From Xanthobacteraceae bacterium (GTDB taxonomy: Bacteria; Pseudomonadota; Alphaproteobacteria; Rhizobiales; Xanthobacteraceae), in contig JASHQS010000016.1 in assembly GCA_030038995.1 (NCBI GenBank), positions 1 through 44,493 on the forward strand: a DNA stretch of 44,493 nt, written 5' to 3'. Positions 8,711 through 18,213 of the stretch are shown one piece after another. The number at the start of each line of letters is the position of its first letter. Position 1 is the stretch's first letter. Position numbers and translations under genes: made by a program. Below the pieces are notes generated by a model. That model was not told where the DNA came from. It did no database searches and worked only from the letters and a program-made list of their open reading frames with translations.

Positions 8711-9757
8711 ATGACGGCCATCGGCGCAGGCTTGGCCGCCGAATTGCGCGAAGCGCCGGATGCGGTGCGTCGCCAAGCCGATGACATTGCTGCCCCGCTC
8801 GCGGACTTGATGGCGCGCCTTGCGGCACGGCCGCCCGCTTTCGTCGTGACCTGCGGGCGCGGCAGCTCCGCGCATGCGGCTACTTTCGCCAAGCATTTGA
8901 TCGAGCGTTATCTGGGCATTGCGGTCGCGGCGGCCGCGCCCAACATCGCCAGCATCTATCGGCGCGAGCTGCGACTGCAAGGTCAGCTCTTTCTCGCCAT
9001 CTCGCAGTCCGGAGCGAGCGACGATCTCGTCGAGACTGCGGCGATGGCGCGAAAAGCCGGCGCGCTGACGGCGGCGCTGGTCAATGACGAGCGCAGCCCG
9101 CTCGCTTCGACATGCGACGTGGTCCTGCCCATGGCTGCCGGCGCCGAGCATAGCGTCGCCGCAACAAAAAGCTTCATCAGCTCGCTTGCCGCGCTGTTGC
9201 GCGTCACGGCGCGGTGGACGGACGACGCGGCGCTGCGCCGCGCCTGCGACCGGCTGCCGGAGCGGCTTGCCGCCGCGGCAACGCTCGACTGGAGCGCGGC
9301 GCTGCGTCCGCTTGCCGGCGCCGTCAGCCTCGTCGCCATCGGCCGCGGACCGACATTGGCGACCGCGCGCGAGGCCGCGCTGAAGCTGAAGGAAACCTGC
9401 GCGCTCCATGCCGAGGCGTTCAGCAGCGCCGAATTTCGCCACGGACCCATTGCGCTGGTTTCCAAAACTTATCCGGTCATGATATTTGCGCCGACCGATG
9501 AGTCCGGCGCCGGCCTCCACGAGCTCGTCGCCGATCTCTGCCGCAAGGGCGCGCGCGTGCTCCTCGCACAGCCGGCAATCACTCAGCGCGATTTACCGAA
9601 AGCCGTCGCGCTGCCGGCGCCTGCCGCCGAGCAGGCTGAAGCCGACGCGATCTGTCTGATCCAGAGTTTTTATGCGTTTCTGGTCGGTCTTGCCGGACGG
9701 CGCGGCACCGACATCGACGCTCCACCGCACCTGCAAAAAGTCACGCGCACCCGATGA
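8711..9757 (+). CDS. SIS-domain glucosamine-6-phosphate deaminase (NagB-II type)
   Basis: Two tandem SIS domains, 348 residues, as in the isomerase half of GlmS but without a glutaminase domain. This is the architecture of the alternative glucosamine-6-P deaminase NagB-II, which gives fructose-6-P and ammonia. Seen: VVTCGRGSSAHAA and AISQSGASDDLVE in the first SIS domain, EHSVAATKSFISS, GRGPTLATAREAALKLKE in the second, EAFSSAEFRHGP, and a C-terminal PPHLQKVTRTR like that of the GlmS family. ATG 8711 fits this N-terminus. The stop overlaps the nagA start (ATGA), which indicates translational coupling. An agaS-like deaminase is a less likely alternative. Confidence 0.88.
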   Translation: MTAIGAGLAAELREAPDAVRRQADDIAAPLADLMARLAARPPAFVVTCGRGSSAHAATFAKHLIERYLGIAVAAAAPNIASIYRRELRLQGQLFLAISQSGASDDLVETAAMARKAGALTAALVNDERSPLASTCDVVLPMAAGAEHSVAATKSFISSLAALLRVTARWTDDAALRRACDRLPERLAAAATLDWSAALRPLAGAVSLVAIGRGPTLATAREAALKLKETCALHAEAFSSAEFRHGPIALVSKTYPVMIFAPTDESGAGLHELVADLCRKGARVLLAQPAITQRDLPKAVALPAPAAEQAEADAICLIQSFYAFLVGLAGRRGTDIDAPPHLQKVTRTR

Positions 9758-10929
9758 GCAGCACGCTTCATGCCGTGGCCGCGAGCCGGGTGTTCGACGG
9801 CGCCCTGCTCCGCGACAACGCCGCCGTCGTCATCGACGGCACGCGCATTGCCGCAATCGTCGCGCGCAGCGAATTGCCGGCGACGATGTCCGTGCACGAA
9901 CTTGCCGACGGCGCCTGGCTCGCACCCGGCTTCATCGACATCCAGGTCAACGGCGGCGGCGATGTGCTGTTCAACGCCACGCCGACCGCCGAAGGCGTGC
10001 GGGCCATCGTCGCGGCGCACCGCAAGCACGGCACGACGGCTTTGTTGCCGACGCTGATCAGCGACAGTTTGGCGACGATGCGCGCGGCGCTGGCGGCAAT
10101 CGAGGCGCTGATCGACGGCGAGCCCGGCGTGCTCGGCATCCATCTGGAAGGTCCGTTTCTTGCTCCCGAAAAGGCCGGCGTGCACAACGTTGCCGCGCTG
10201 CGGCGGCCGACGGCCGAAGACCTTGCCGCAATCACCGCCTCGCGCCGCGGCGTGACCGTGGTCACGCTGGCGCCGGAGCAGGTGCCGCAGCATTGCATCG
10301 AAAAACTCGCCGCCGCCGGCGTGCGCGTGGCGCTCGGCCATTCGCTGGCGACTTACGCCGAGACCAAAGCGGCGATGGGCGAAGGTTTGAGCGGTTTCAC
10401 GCACCTGTTCAATGCCATGCGGCCGCTCGCGGCGCGCGAGCCCGGACCGATCGCAGCCGCGCTGGAATCGTCCGATGCGTGGTACGGCCTCATCGTCGAT
10501 GGCGTTCATGTTGCGCCTCCGATGCTTCGGCTCGCCTTGCGCGGCGCCGGCCGGCCGATCCTGGTGAGCGACGCGATGCCGCCGGTTGGCGGCGCCAAGC
10601 GTTCGTTTGCGCTTTACGGCGACACCATCGCGGTTCGCGACGGCCGCTGCACGCGCGCCGACGGCACGCTCGCGGGCGCCTATCTCGACATGGCAAGCGC
10701 GGTGCGCAATTGCGTGCGGCTCTGCGCCGTGCCGCTAACCGATGCGCTGCGCTTTGCGACGAAAAATCCGGCGGAGTTTTTGGGCCTCGGCGGCGTGCTG
10801 GGCCGGCTTGCGCCGGGCTTGCGCGCCGACATGGTCGCGCTCGATCCCGCGACCGTCGACGTTATGGACTGCTGGGTGGCCGGCGCGAATGTCGAGGCTG
10901 GCGCGCCTCGCCGCCCCGATCACCCTTGA
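9754..10929 (+). CDS. nagA: N-acetylglucosamine-6-phosphate deacetylase
   Basis: Amidohydrolase-fold metal enzyme that removes acetate from GlcNAc-6-P, giving GlcN-6-P for the deaminase encoded just upstream. It is 391 residues, the normal length. Metal and catalytic residues are in place: Glu132 in HLEGPFLAPEKAG, His196 in ALGHS, His217 in FTHLFNAM, and catalytic Asp273 in LVSDAMPP. PGFIDIQVNGGGD marks the start of the barrel; here the usual HGxxG of many homologues is replaced by VNGGG. The start overlaps the upstream stop by 4 bases. The 3' end overlaps the convergent degP-like gene by 10 bases. Confidence 0.96.
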   Translation: MSSTLHAVAASRVFDGALLRDNAAVVIDGTRIAAIVARSELPATMSVHELADGAWLAPGFIDIQVNGGGDVLFNATPTAEGVRAIVAAHRKHGTTALLPTLISDSLATMRAALAAIEALIDGEPGVLGIHLEGPFLAPEKAGVHNVAALRRPTAEDLAAITASRRGVTVVTLAPEQVPQHCIEKLAAAGVRVALGHSLATYAETKAAMGEGLSGFTHLFNAMRPLAAREPGPIAAALESSDAWYGLIVDGVHVAPPMLRLALRGAGRPILVSDAMPPVGGAKRSFALYGDTIAVRDGRCTRADGTLAGAYLDMASAVRNCVRLCAVPLTDALRFATKNPAEFLGLGGVLGRLAPGLRADMVALDPATVDVMDCWVAGANVEAGAPRRPDHP

Positions 10930-12425
10930 GCGACCGGAATCGCCACGTACCTCGTGCCCTGCGGGCTCTTGACGCGCATCAGCACCGAGCGCCGCCCTTG
11001 CGAGCGGGTCTGATTGATGGCCTCGCGCACCTGCGACGGCGTCTGCACCGCTTTGCCGCTGACGTCGAGGATGACGTCGCCGGTCTGCATGCCGTTCTGC
11101 GCGGCGGGGCCGTTCGGATCGACGTCGAGCACTACGACGCCCTCTTTACCGGAACCCTCGACGTCCTGAGCGGGCGCCAAGCTCATGCCGAGATGCCGCT
11201 CCGCGTTGGGCTCTTGTTTTTGCTGCGGCTGCGCATTGGCCTCCTGTTGCTCTTTCGGCATGGTCGCCAGCGTCAACGCGATGGTCTGAGTTTTGCCGTC
11301 GCGCAGGATCGTCACCTTGGCCGAGCTGCCGGGCGCCGACCTGGCGATCTGCTGCGCCAAGGCGCGCGCATCCTTGATCGGCGCGCCGTTCACCTCGGTG
11401 ATGACGTCGCCCGCTTTGACGCCGGCCTTGGCGGCCGGGCTGTTCGGCTCGGGCTGATCGACCAGCGCGCCTGCCGCTTTCTTCAGGCCCAAACTGTCGG
11501 CGATCGCCGCGGTCACCGGCTGCACCTGGACGCCGAGCCAGCCGCGGGTGACGTAGCCCTTCTGCTTGAGCTCGTCGATGACCCGCTTGGCCGTAACGGC
11601 GGGGATATCGAAGCCGATGCCGACCGAGCCGCCGGACGGCGACACGATCGCGGAGTTCACGCCGATCACCTTGCCGCTCATGTTGAAGGCCGGGCCACCC
11701 GAATTGCCCTTGTTGATCGGGGCGTCGATCTGCAGGTAGTCGTCATAGGGGCTGGAGCCGATCTCGCGGCCGCTCGCCGAAACGATGCCCGCCGTCACGG
11801 TGCCGCCGAGCCCGAACGGATTGCCGACCGCGATGACCCAGTCGCCGACGCGCGGCCGCTGATCGGCGAACTGGACGTAGGCGAATTGCTTGTCGGCATC
11901 GACCTTAAGGAGCGCGAGGTCCGTTTTCGGGTCGGTGCCGACGACCTTGGCGGTGTAGATGCTGCCGTCGTCGGTGGTCACCTGCACGGTCTTGGCGTGG
12001 TCGACCACGTGGTTATTGGTCACCGCGTAACCATCCGGCGAGATGAAAAACCCGGACCCCTCGCCGGTAATTACGTTCTGCTGCCGGGGTTCCCCGTTCG
12101 GACCGAAAAAGAACCGATAGAACGGCGAGCTGTGCGGAATGGCCTCGTTTTCGGCGCTGCTCTTTTCCTCGATCTTGACCCGGACCGAAATGACTGCCGG
12201 TTTCACCTTGGCAACGAGGTCGGCAAAACCCGACGGGGTGGCCTGCTCCGCGGCCAAAGCTGCGGTCGGACCCGTCAGGCCGATCGCGCCTGCGGCGAAT
12301 CCCAGCGGCCCGGCTGCCAGGGCGGCGACGGCGATGGCTGCCGCCCTGGACAGCAAGACCGTCCGAACCCGGCTGTAGGTTTTGTTACGGCAATCGCCGC
12401 TACGGGGGTTAGGTTCTGCCGACAT
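10920..12425 (-). CDS. Do-like periplasmic serine protease (DegP/DegQ/MucD family)
   Basis: Envelope quality-control protease of the HtrA family, 501 residues. The order is: a signal/anchor segment (about 23-59, ending AALAAEQ), trypsin-like domain with catalytic triad His139 (VTNNHVVDH), Asp169 (TDLALLKVD) and Ser242 (GNSGGPAF), then PDZ1 (about 285-375) and PDZ2 (about 400-490, containing VVLDVDPNGPAAQNGMQTGD). A Gln/Glu/Pro-rich linker (EQQEANAQPQQKQEPNAE) joins the PDZ domains. GGAG lies 8 bases before the start. In this bacterial group several Do proteases coexist; the paralogue cannot be fixed from sequence alone. It is convergent with nagA. Confidence 0.95.
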   Translation of the reverse strand: MSAEPNPRSGDCRNKTYSRVRTVLLSRAAAIAVAALAAGPLGFAAGAIGLTGPTAALAAEQATPSGFADLVAKVKPAVISVRVKIEEKSSAENEAIPHSSPFYRFFFGPNGEPRQQNVITGEGSGFFISPDGYAVTNNHVVDHAKTVQVTTDDGSIYTAKVVGTDPKTDLALLKVDADKQFAYVQFADQRPRVGDWVIAVGNPFGLGGTVTAGIVSASGREIGSSPYDDYLQIDAPINKGNSGGPAFNMSGKVIGVNSAIVSPSGGSVGIGFDIPAVTAKRVIDELKQKGYVTRGWLGVQVQPVTAAIADSLGLKKAAGALVDQPEPNSPAAKAGVKAGDVITEVNGAPIKDARALAQQIARSAPGSSAKVTILRDGKTQTIALTLATMPKEQQEANAQPQQKQEPNAERHLGMSLAPAQDVEGSGKEGVVVLDVDPNGPAAQNGMQTGDVILDVSGKAVQTPSQVREAINQTRSQGRRSVLMRVKSPQGTRYVAIPVAQG

Positions 12426-12656
12426 GGCGGGACTCCGTCGTCTTTCTTTGGGGGCGCCTTACGTTTGCCGCGCCGCTGCTTCACTTTGAAAACGCGGAGC
12501 CGGCGCGCCGGCTCCGCCGCGGCAAAATTAAAAATTCTTAAGTGACGCGGGGCCCTTGGCGCTGCGTCGATCTGCCTTTTTTACGCTGCACTCGTGGAAC
12601 TTTACGGAGACATTGCGATCATTGCGCGTTAGTCTGGGCAGCGAGTTTCATTTGAG

Positions 12657-13922
12657 ATGGGCCTTTGCATGGTGCTCTTCCGACGACCCGGTTCGCGACG
12701 CCGCTTTGCGATAGTCGGGACGCTCCTCGTCATTATTCTCGTCGCCATCGGCGTGCGGCTGTTCGTCTTCCGCGCCAAGCCGACCCAAACCGCCGCGCCG
12801 GCCGTCCCGGTGACTGCCGCCATTGCGACGCGCCAGGACGTTCCCGAAATCATCAATGCTTTGGGAACCGTTCAATCGATCGACACCGTCAATATCGTCG
12901 CCCGCGTCACCGGGACCATCGATAAAATCGAGTTCACGCCGGGACAGATCGTCAAGCAGGGCCAGGAATTGTTCTTGATCGATCCGCGGCCCTTTCAGGC
13001 GGCGCTCGATCAGGCGCAGGCGCAATTGCATCACGACGAGGCGGTGCTCGAAGAGGCGCAGCTCGATCTCAAACGCTACCAGACGCTCGAGCAGCAGAAA
13101 TCGATCGCCGCGCAGCAGTCGCAGGACCAGGCCTTCGTGGTCGAACAGGACAAGGGCACCGTGCAGCTCGACCAGGCCAACGTCGAGGCCGCACAGCTCA
13201 ATCTGCAATATGCCCACATCACCTCGCCGATCACCGGACGCGCCGGCGCCCTGCAGGTCGATCTCGGCAACCTCGTTGGTCCGCAGGCCAGCCAAACCTC
13301 GACGGCGGCTGGGACGACGTCCGCCACATCGAGCACGACGACGAGCGGGCAGACGTCCGGCAGCCCTCTGGTCTCGATCGTGCAACTCCAGCCGATCTAC
13401 GTGACGTTCAGTGTTCCGCAAGACCGGCTCGATGAGATCCAGCACAGTCAGGCGGCCGGGGCGCTCCAGGTCGGCGTCTATACCCAGGACCGCAAGCTGA
13501 TCGAGACCGGAAAGCTCACTTTGATCGACAATCAGGTCAACACCTCGACCGGTACCGTGATGCTGCAAGCCACCTTCGCCAATACCGACCTGCGGCTATG
13601 GCCCGGCGAATTCGTACGGGCGACGCTCACGGTTTCGACGCTGCACGATGTCGTGACGGTGCCGGCGCCAGCCATTATGGTCGGGCCGAGCGGTTCCTAC
13701 GTTTACCTGATCGACAACAACAACAAGGTTCGCCGGATCGGCGTCACGCCCGGTCAGCGCCAGGGCGGCGTTACGGTGATCCAAAAAGGCCTGACCGGCG
13801 GCGAAAAGGTCGTCACCGACGGACAGTACCGGCTCGCCACTGGCATGGCGGTCGCCGTGCAGCAGACCACGGCGCCGGCAGTGCCGCAGCCGCAGCCCCA
13901 GGCCGAGGCCGAGGCGAATTAG
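12657..13922 (+). CDS. RND efflux periplasmic adaptor (membrane fusion protein)
   Basis: HlyD/AcrA-MdtA-type adaptor linking an RND pump to an outer-membrane channel, 421 residues. Seen: N-terminal signal anchor (FAIVGTLLVIILVAIGVRLF), lipoyl-like half-motif VARVTGTIDKIEFTPGQIVK, alpha-helical hairpin rich in Gln/Glu (about 115-185), second lipoyl half (YAHITSPITGRAGAL), then beta-barrel and membrane-proximal domains. A Ser/Thr/Gly-rich insertion near residues 215-241 between hairpin and barrel is unusual, and the tail is Pro/Gln/Glu-rich. The start could also be ATG 12669; no clear ribosome binding site decides. The pump gene begins 4 bases after the stop, so they form an operon. Confidence 0.93.
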   Translation: MGLCMVLFRRPGSRRRFAIVGTLLVIILVAIGVRLFVFRAKPTQTAAPAVPVTAAIATRQDVPEIINALGTVQSIDTVNIVARVTGTIDKIEFTPGQIVKQGQELFLIDPRPFQAALDQAQAQLHHDEAVLEEAQLDLKRYQTLEQQKSIAAQQSQDQAFVVEQDKGTVQLDQANVEAAQLNLQYAHITSPITGRAGALQVDLGNLVGPQASQTSTAAGTTSATSSTTTSGQTSGSPLVSIVQLQPIYVTFSVPQDRLDEIQHSQAAGALQVGVYTQDRKLIETGKLTLIDNQVNTSTGTVMLQATFANTDLRLWPGEFVRATLTVSTLHDVVTVPAPAIMVGPSGSYVYLIDNNNKVRRIGVTPGQRQGGVTVIQKGLTGGEKVVTDGQYRLATGMAVAVQQTTAPAVPQPQPQAEAEAN

Positions 13923-13926
13923 CGCG

Positions 13927-16900
13927 ATGAACATTTCGGAAACCTTCATCCGCCGGCCGATCGCCACGACGCTGCTCATGGCCGGCATTTTGCTGTTCGG
14001 GATGGTCGCCTATGAGATGCTGCCGGTCGCGGCACTGCCCAACATCGATTTCCCCACCATCGTCGTCACCACGCAACTGCCCGGCGCCAGTCCGCAGACC
14101 ATGGCGGCCACCGTGGCGACGCCGCTCGAAGACCAGTTCACCGCGATCCCCGGCCTGTCGCAGATGACCTCGACCAGCGGCTTGGGCCAGACCACCATCA
14201 CGCTGCAATTCGATTTAAGCCGCAATATCGACGGCGCCGCGAGCGACGTGCAGACCGCGATCAACGCCGCCAGCGGGCTGTTGCCGAAGAACCTGCCGAC
14301 GCCGCCGACCTACCGCAAGACCAACCCGGCCGAGCGGTCGATCCTGATCTACGCCGTGTATTCCGACGCCATGCCGGTCTATCAGATCGATACCTACGCC
14401 AACGTCATCCTGGCGCAGTCGCTGTCGACGGTGCCCGGCGTCGGCCAGGTGGACATCGCCGGCCAGCAACTGCCGGCGATTCACGTGCGGGTCGATCCGC
14501 AAGCGCTGGCTTCGCGGGGCTTGAGCCTCGCGCAAGTGCAGACCGCCCTGAGCAATGCGACGCTCGACTCACCCAAAGGCAACCTGGAAGGGCCGCAGCA
14601 ACAATTCACGCTCGACGCCAACGATCAGTTGTTCAACCCCAACGACTTCCGCCAAGTCATCCTGGCCTACCAGAACGGCGCGCCGGTCAAGGTCGGCGAC
14701 GTCGCCACCGTCATCAATTCGTCGGTCAACCCGCGCACCGGCGCCTGGTTCAACGACCAGCCGTCCGAATTGCTGCTGATCAGGCGCGAAGCCGGCGCCA
14801 ACACCGTGCAGGTCGTCGATCAGATCAAGGCCCTGCTGCCGGGCCTGCTGCAATCGATTCCGCCTTCGGTGCATGTCGATCTGGTCAGCGACCGCTCGGA
14901 AAATATCCGCGCCTCGGTCAGAGATGTGGAGATGACTTTGCTGATCACCGGCGTCCTGGTGGTGCTGATCATCTTCGCCTTTCTGCGCACGCCATGGGCG
15001 ACGTCCATTCCCGGCGTGACCGTGCCGTTGTCGATCATCGCCACGTTCGGCGCCATGTATCTGTTCGGCTACAGCATCGACAATCTGTCATTGATGGGAC
15101 TGACCATTGCGGTCGGCTTCGTGGTGGACGATGCCATCGTCATGATCGAGAACATCGTACGCTATATCGAGGCCGGGCGGCCCGCCTTCGAGGCCGCCCT
15201 GGTCGGCGCCGGCCAGATCGGCTTCACCATCGTCTCGATCACGTTCTCGCTGATCGCGGTGTTCATCCCGCTGTTGCTGATGTCGGGCATCGTCGGCCGC
15301 CTGTTCCACGAATTCGCCATGACCGTGAGCATCGCGGTGGTCGCTTCCGCCTTCATCGCTTTGACGCTCACGCCGATGATGTGCTCGCTGTTTCTCGCCC
15401 GCGAGCACGAGCGGCCGCCGGGCCGCATCAGCCGCGCGTTCGAGCGCGCGTTCGACGGCATGCTGGCCATCTACGAGCGCGGGCTCAACTGGGTGTTCGC
15501 CCATCGCTTGCCGATGCTGCTCGCTACGCTGGCGCTGATCGTGCTGACCGGATATCTGTACGTCGAGATTCCCAAGGGCTTCTTTCCGCAGCAGGATACC
15601 GGCTTCCTGTTCGGCCAGATCGAGGCCCGGCAGGACATCTCATTCGCCGGCATTACCAGGATCAACGACCAAATCTCGAAGATTGTCGTTGCCGACCCCG
15701 CGGTCTCCGGCCTGGTCAGCTTCGCCGGCGCGACCGGCGGCAATTCCAGCGAGAATACCGCCCGCATGTTCATCCAGCTCAAGCCGTTCGACGAGCGGCC
15801 GCCGATCACAGAGGTGATGGAGCGGTTGCGGCCCCAGGTCGCCAAGGTGATCGGCGCCAGGTTCTACATGCAGGCCGGCCAGGACGTCACCATCGGCGGG
15901 CGGCTGTCGCAGGCGCAATACCAGTACACGCTGACCGACACGGATTCCGACGAACTCAATCACTGGGCACCCATCCTGCTCGGCAAGATGGAGGCGATGA
16001 AGATCCTCACCGACGTCGCCTCCGATCAGCAGATCGCCTCGCCGCACATCCCGATCGAGGTCGACCGCGACGCCGCATACCGGCTCGGCGTTTCGCTCGC
16101 CGCCATCGACGCCGCGCTCTATGCAGCGTTCGGACAACAGCAGGTGGCGACCATCTATTCCGCCACCCAGCAGACCAAAGTCATTCTCGAAGTGCAGCCG
16201 AGGTTCCAGATCGGAGCCACCGCGCTGTCCCGCCTCTACGTGCCCGGCACCAACGGCGTGCAGGTGCCGCTGTCGGCGGTGGCGCATTTTTCCACCTCGG
16301 TGCAGCCGCTCACCATCAATCACCAGGGCGTGTTTCCCGCCGTGACGCTCTCCTTCAATCTGGCGCCGGGCGTCGCGCTCAGCCAGGCCGTCGACGCCAT
16401 CTCCGCGCTGAGCGCGCAGCTGCATGCCCCGGCCACGCTGCACGGCTCGTTCCAGGGCACCGCGCAGGCGTTCCAGGCCTCGCTCACCTCGACGCCGCTT
16501 CTGATCCTCGCCGCCATCGTGGTCGTCTACGTGGTGCTCGGCATGCTGTACGAAAGCTTCATCCATCCGATCACCATCCTGTCGGCGCTGCCCTCGGCCG
16601 GCGTCGGCGCGCTGTTGACGCTGATGCTGCTCGGCTACGATCTCAGCCTGATCGCCTTCATCGGCATCATTCTCTTGATCGGCATCGTCAAGAAGAACGC
16701 GATCATGATGATCGACTTCGCGCTCGAAGCGGAACGGCACGAGGGCAAGAGCCCGGAAGAGGCGATCCATCAGGCCTGCCTGTTGCGTTTCCGCCCGATC
16801 ATGATGACCACCATGTGCGCCATCGGCGCCGGCCTGCCGCTGGCGCTCGGGCAAGGCGCCGGCTCCGAGCTGCGGCGGCCGCTCGGCATCGCCATCGTCG

Positions 16901-17037
16901 GCGGTCTGTTGGTATCGCAGTTCCTCACGCTCTACACGACGCCGATCATCTATCTCTACCTGGACCGGCTCAGCTATTGGCTGCGCGGCCAGCGCGCGCC
17001 GGCGCCGAGCCACGCGGCGACGCCGGGCCCGGCCTAG
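13927..17037 (+). CDS. RND multidrug efflux permease (AcrB/MdtB/HAE1 family)
   Basis: Proton-driven inner-membrane pump, 1036 residues with 12 TM helices and two large periplasmic loops, the usual size. The N-terminus NISETFIRRPIATTLLMAG is typical. Proton-relay residues are present: Asp401-Asp402 in TM4 (VGFVVDDAIVMIENI) and Lys in TM10 (LIGIVKKNAIMMIDFALE, residues 922-923). FIPLLLMSGIVGRLFHEFA and the QDTGFLFG loop are RND landmarks. It exports drugs or other amphiphiles together with the adaptor encoded 4 bases upstream; no outer-membrane channel gene is in the window. The closest type appears to be MdtB/MdtC-like, but the substrate range is unknown. Confidence 0.96.
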   Translation: MNISETFIRRPIATTLLMAGILLFGMVAYEMLPVAALPNIDFPTIVVTTQLPGASPQTMAATVATPLEDQFTAIPGLSQMTSTSGLGQTTITLQFDLSRNIDGAASDVQTAINAASGLLPKNLPTPPTYRKTNPAERSILIYAVYSDAMPVYQIDTYANVILAQSLSTVPGVGQVDIAGQQLPAIHVRVDPQALASRGLSLAQVQTALSNATLDSPKGNLEGPQQQFTLDANDQLFNPNDFRQVILAYQNGAPVKVGDVATVINSSVNPRTGAWFNDQPSELLLIRREAGANTVQVVDQIKALLPGLLQSIPPSVHVDLVSDRSENIRASVRDVEMTLLITGVLVVLIIFAFLRTPWATSIPGVTVPLSIIATFGAMYLFGYSIDNLSLMGLTIAVGFVVDDAIVMIENIVRYIEAGRPAFEAALVGAGQIGFTIVSITFSLIAVFIPLLLMSGIVGRLFHEFAMTVSIAVVASAFIALTLTPMMCSLFLAREHERPPGRISRAFERAFDGMLAIYERGLNWVFAHRLPMLLATLALIVLTGYLYVEIPKGFFPQQDTGFLFGQIEARQDISFAGITRINDQISKIVVADPAVSGLVSFAGATGGNSSENTARMFIQLKPFDERPPITEVMERLRPQVAKVIGARFYMQAGQDVTIGGRLSQAQYQYTLTDTDSDELNHWAPILLGKMEAMKILTDVASDQQIASPHIPIEVDRDAAYRLGVSLAAIDAALYAAFGQQQVATIYSATQQTKVILEVQPRFQIGATALSRLYVPGTNGVQVPLSAVAHFSTSVQPLTINHQGVFPAVTLSFNLAPGVALSQAVDAISALSAQLHAPATLHGSFQGTAQAFQASLTSTPLLILAAIVVVYVVLGMLYESFIHPITILSALPSAGVGALLTLMLLGYDLSLIAFIGIILLIGIVKKNAIMMIDFALEAERHEGKSPEEAIHQACLLRFRPIMMTTMCAIGAGLPLALGQGAGSELRRPLGIAIVGGLLVSQFLTLYTTPIIYLYLDRLSYWLRGQRAPAPSHAATPGPA

Positions 17038-17399
17038 ATCTGCGCCGGCGTTTCCTCCCGAACGGTGAGCGGCGGGTAAAAACCTTCAGCCAATTTTTCC
17101 TGCTTTGCCGCTCGCCGCCAATGAACCTTGGGCTTTGCGCGATGCGTTGCAGCGCGTCGTCGGCGCCCGCCAACGAACGCTTTCAGCCGTGAAAATCCGC
17201 GCGTTTTCGCGCCGGCGCCTGATCGTTACACTTTTAGCTAAAGTCGAATAGCTCGCATTTCAGCTAACAAACGCAGCAACTTGCGCCCGAATTTCGCGCG
17301 TTCTTGACTTGTGTTTGCTTCAAATTGCACGAACCGACTTAGCGGCGCTGCAAATGCTTTGTGCGAAACGTGACCCCAACAAGACGGGAAGGGGTCAAC
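17038..17399. other. intergenic stretch, no supported gene
   Basis: The 362 bases between the RND gene and the BTLCP peptidase become AT-richer from about 17200, as promoter DNA would. A perfect 10-bp palindrome TTTAGCTAAA lies at about 17234-17243 and a TTGACT near 17304, but no matching -10 box is convincing. GGAAGGGG near 17387-17394 is the ribosome binding site of the next gene. Confidence 0.5.
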
Positions 17400-18032
17400 A
17401 TGAGCACGAGTGCCACGGCGATCTCCAAGCGCGCAGCCGCCGCAGCCCTGATGGGCTTCGCGCTGCTCGGCTGCCCGACCGCGAGCACCGCGCAGAACCG
17501 GCCGCTCTACGCGACCGTCGGCGCCGAGACCAAGCAGCCGATCGGCTGGGTCGAGTTCTGCATCGAGTACGACCCGCAGTGCAAGACCACGCCGTCGCAG
17601 CCGCGCGACGTGGTGCTGACGACGGCGGCCTGGAAGGATTTGGTCCGCGTCAACCGCTGGGTCAACAGCAACGTCAGGCCGATGACCGACCTCGAACACT
17701 GGGGCGTGGTCGAGCGCTGGAATTATCCCGACGACGGCTACGGCGATTGCGAGGACTATGTGCTGGAGAAGCGCCGCATGCTGCTGCGGGCCGGCTGGCC
17801 GCGCGAGGCGCTCTTGATCACCGTGGTGCGCGACCAGCACGGCGACGGCCACGCCATCCTCACGGTGAAGACCGACAAAGGCGAGTTCATCCTCGACAAT
17901 CAGCGCGACGACATCCTGCTGTGGTCGGACACCGGCTACCGCTTCGTGAAACGGCAGTCGCAATCCGATCCCAACGTTTGGCTCTCGCTCGGCGAGCCGC
18001 GGCCGGTGCCGCTTACCGCAACGCCGCGCTGA
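17400..18032 (+). CDS. transglutaminase-like cysteine peptidase (BTLCP, LapG-like)
   Basis: Bacterial transglutaminase-like cysteine proteinase family (the family that includes LapG, the periplasmic protease that trims biofilm adhesins). ATG 17400 follows GGAAGGGG and gives 210 residues. A signal peptide (AAAAALMGFALLGC with cleavage likely after TAQ) is followed by the catalytic domain with Cys117 (YGDCEDY), His151 (DGHAILTV) and Asp166 (FILDNQ). CIEYDPQC is the family's conserved N-terminal block. No LapD-type receptor or RTX adhesin is in the window, so the target is unknown. A terminator follows at 18116. Confidence 0.92.
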   Translation: MSTSATAISKRAAAAALMGFALLGCPTASTAQNRPLYATVGAETKQPIGWVEFCIEYDPQCKTTPSQPRDVVLTTAAWKDLVRVNRWVNSNVRPMTDLEHWGVVERWNYPDDGYGDCEDYVLEKRRMLLRAGWPREALLITVVRDQHGDGHAILTVKTDKGEFILDNQRDDILLWSDTGYRFVKRQSQSDPNVWLSLGEPRPVPLTATPR

Positions 18033-18115
18033 ACGCGTCGAACAAACACGAGCACAGGAGTTCCGCGAGCCCGGTCACGTCCCCACCCCTCCCCGTCCCC
18101 AGACCGGGTTCGCGC

Positions 18116-18154
18116 GCGGGCGGCCTTCCCCCAAAGGCCGCCCGCACCTTTTTC
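18116..18154 (+). terminator. Rho-independent terminator after the BTLCP gene
   Basis: A perfect 12-bp stem (GCGGGCGGCCTT at 18116-18127 with AAGGCCGCCCGC at 18134-18145), a 6-base loop and then ACCTTTTTC. Confidence 0.9.
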
Positions 18155-18213
18155 AGACGACGGACAGCAGACGACGGATGACGGAGCTCTATTTCTGTCG
18201 CCTGTCGTCAGTC

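Noticed and set aside
9672..12545. 957-codon plus-strand open frame across nagA and the degP-like gene
   Set aside because: It runs in another frame through nagA and antisense through the protease; its composition is arginine-rich noise.
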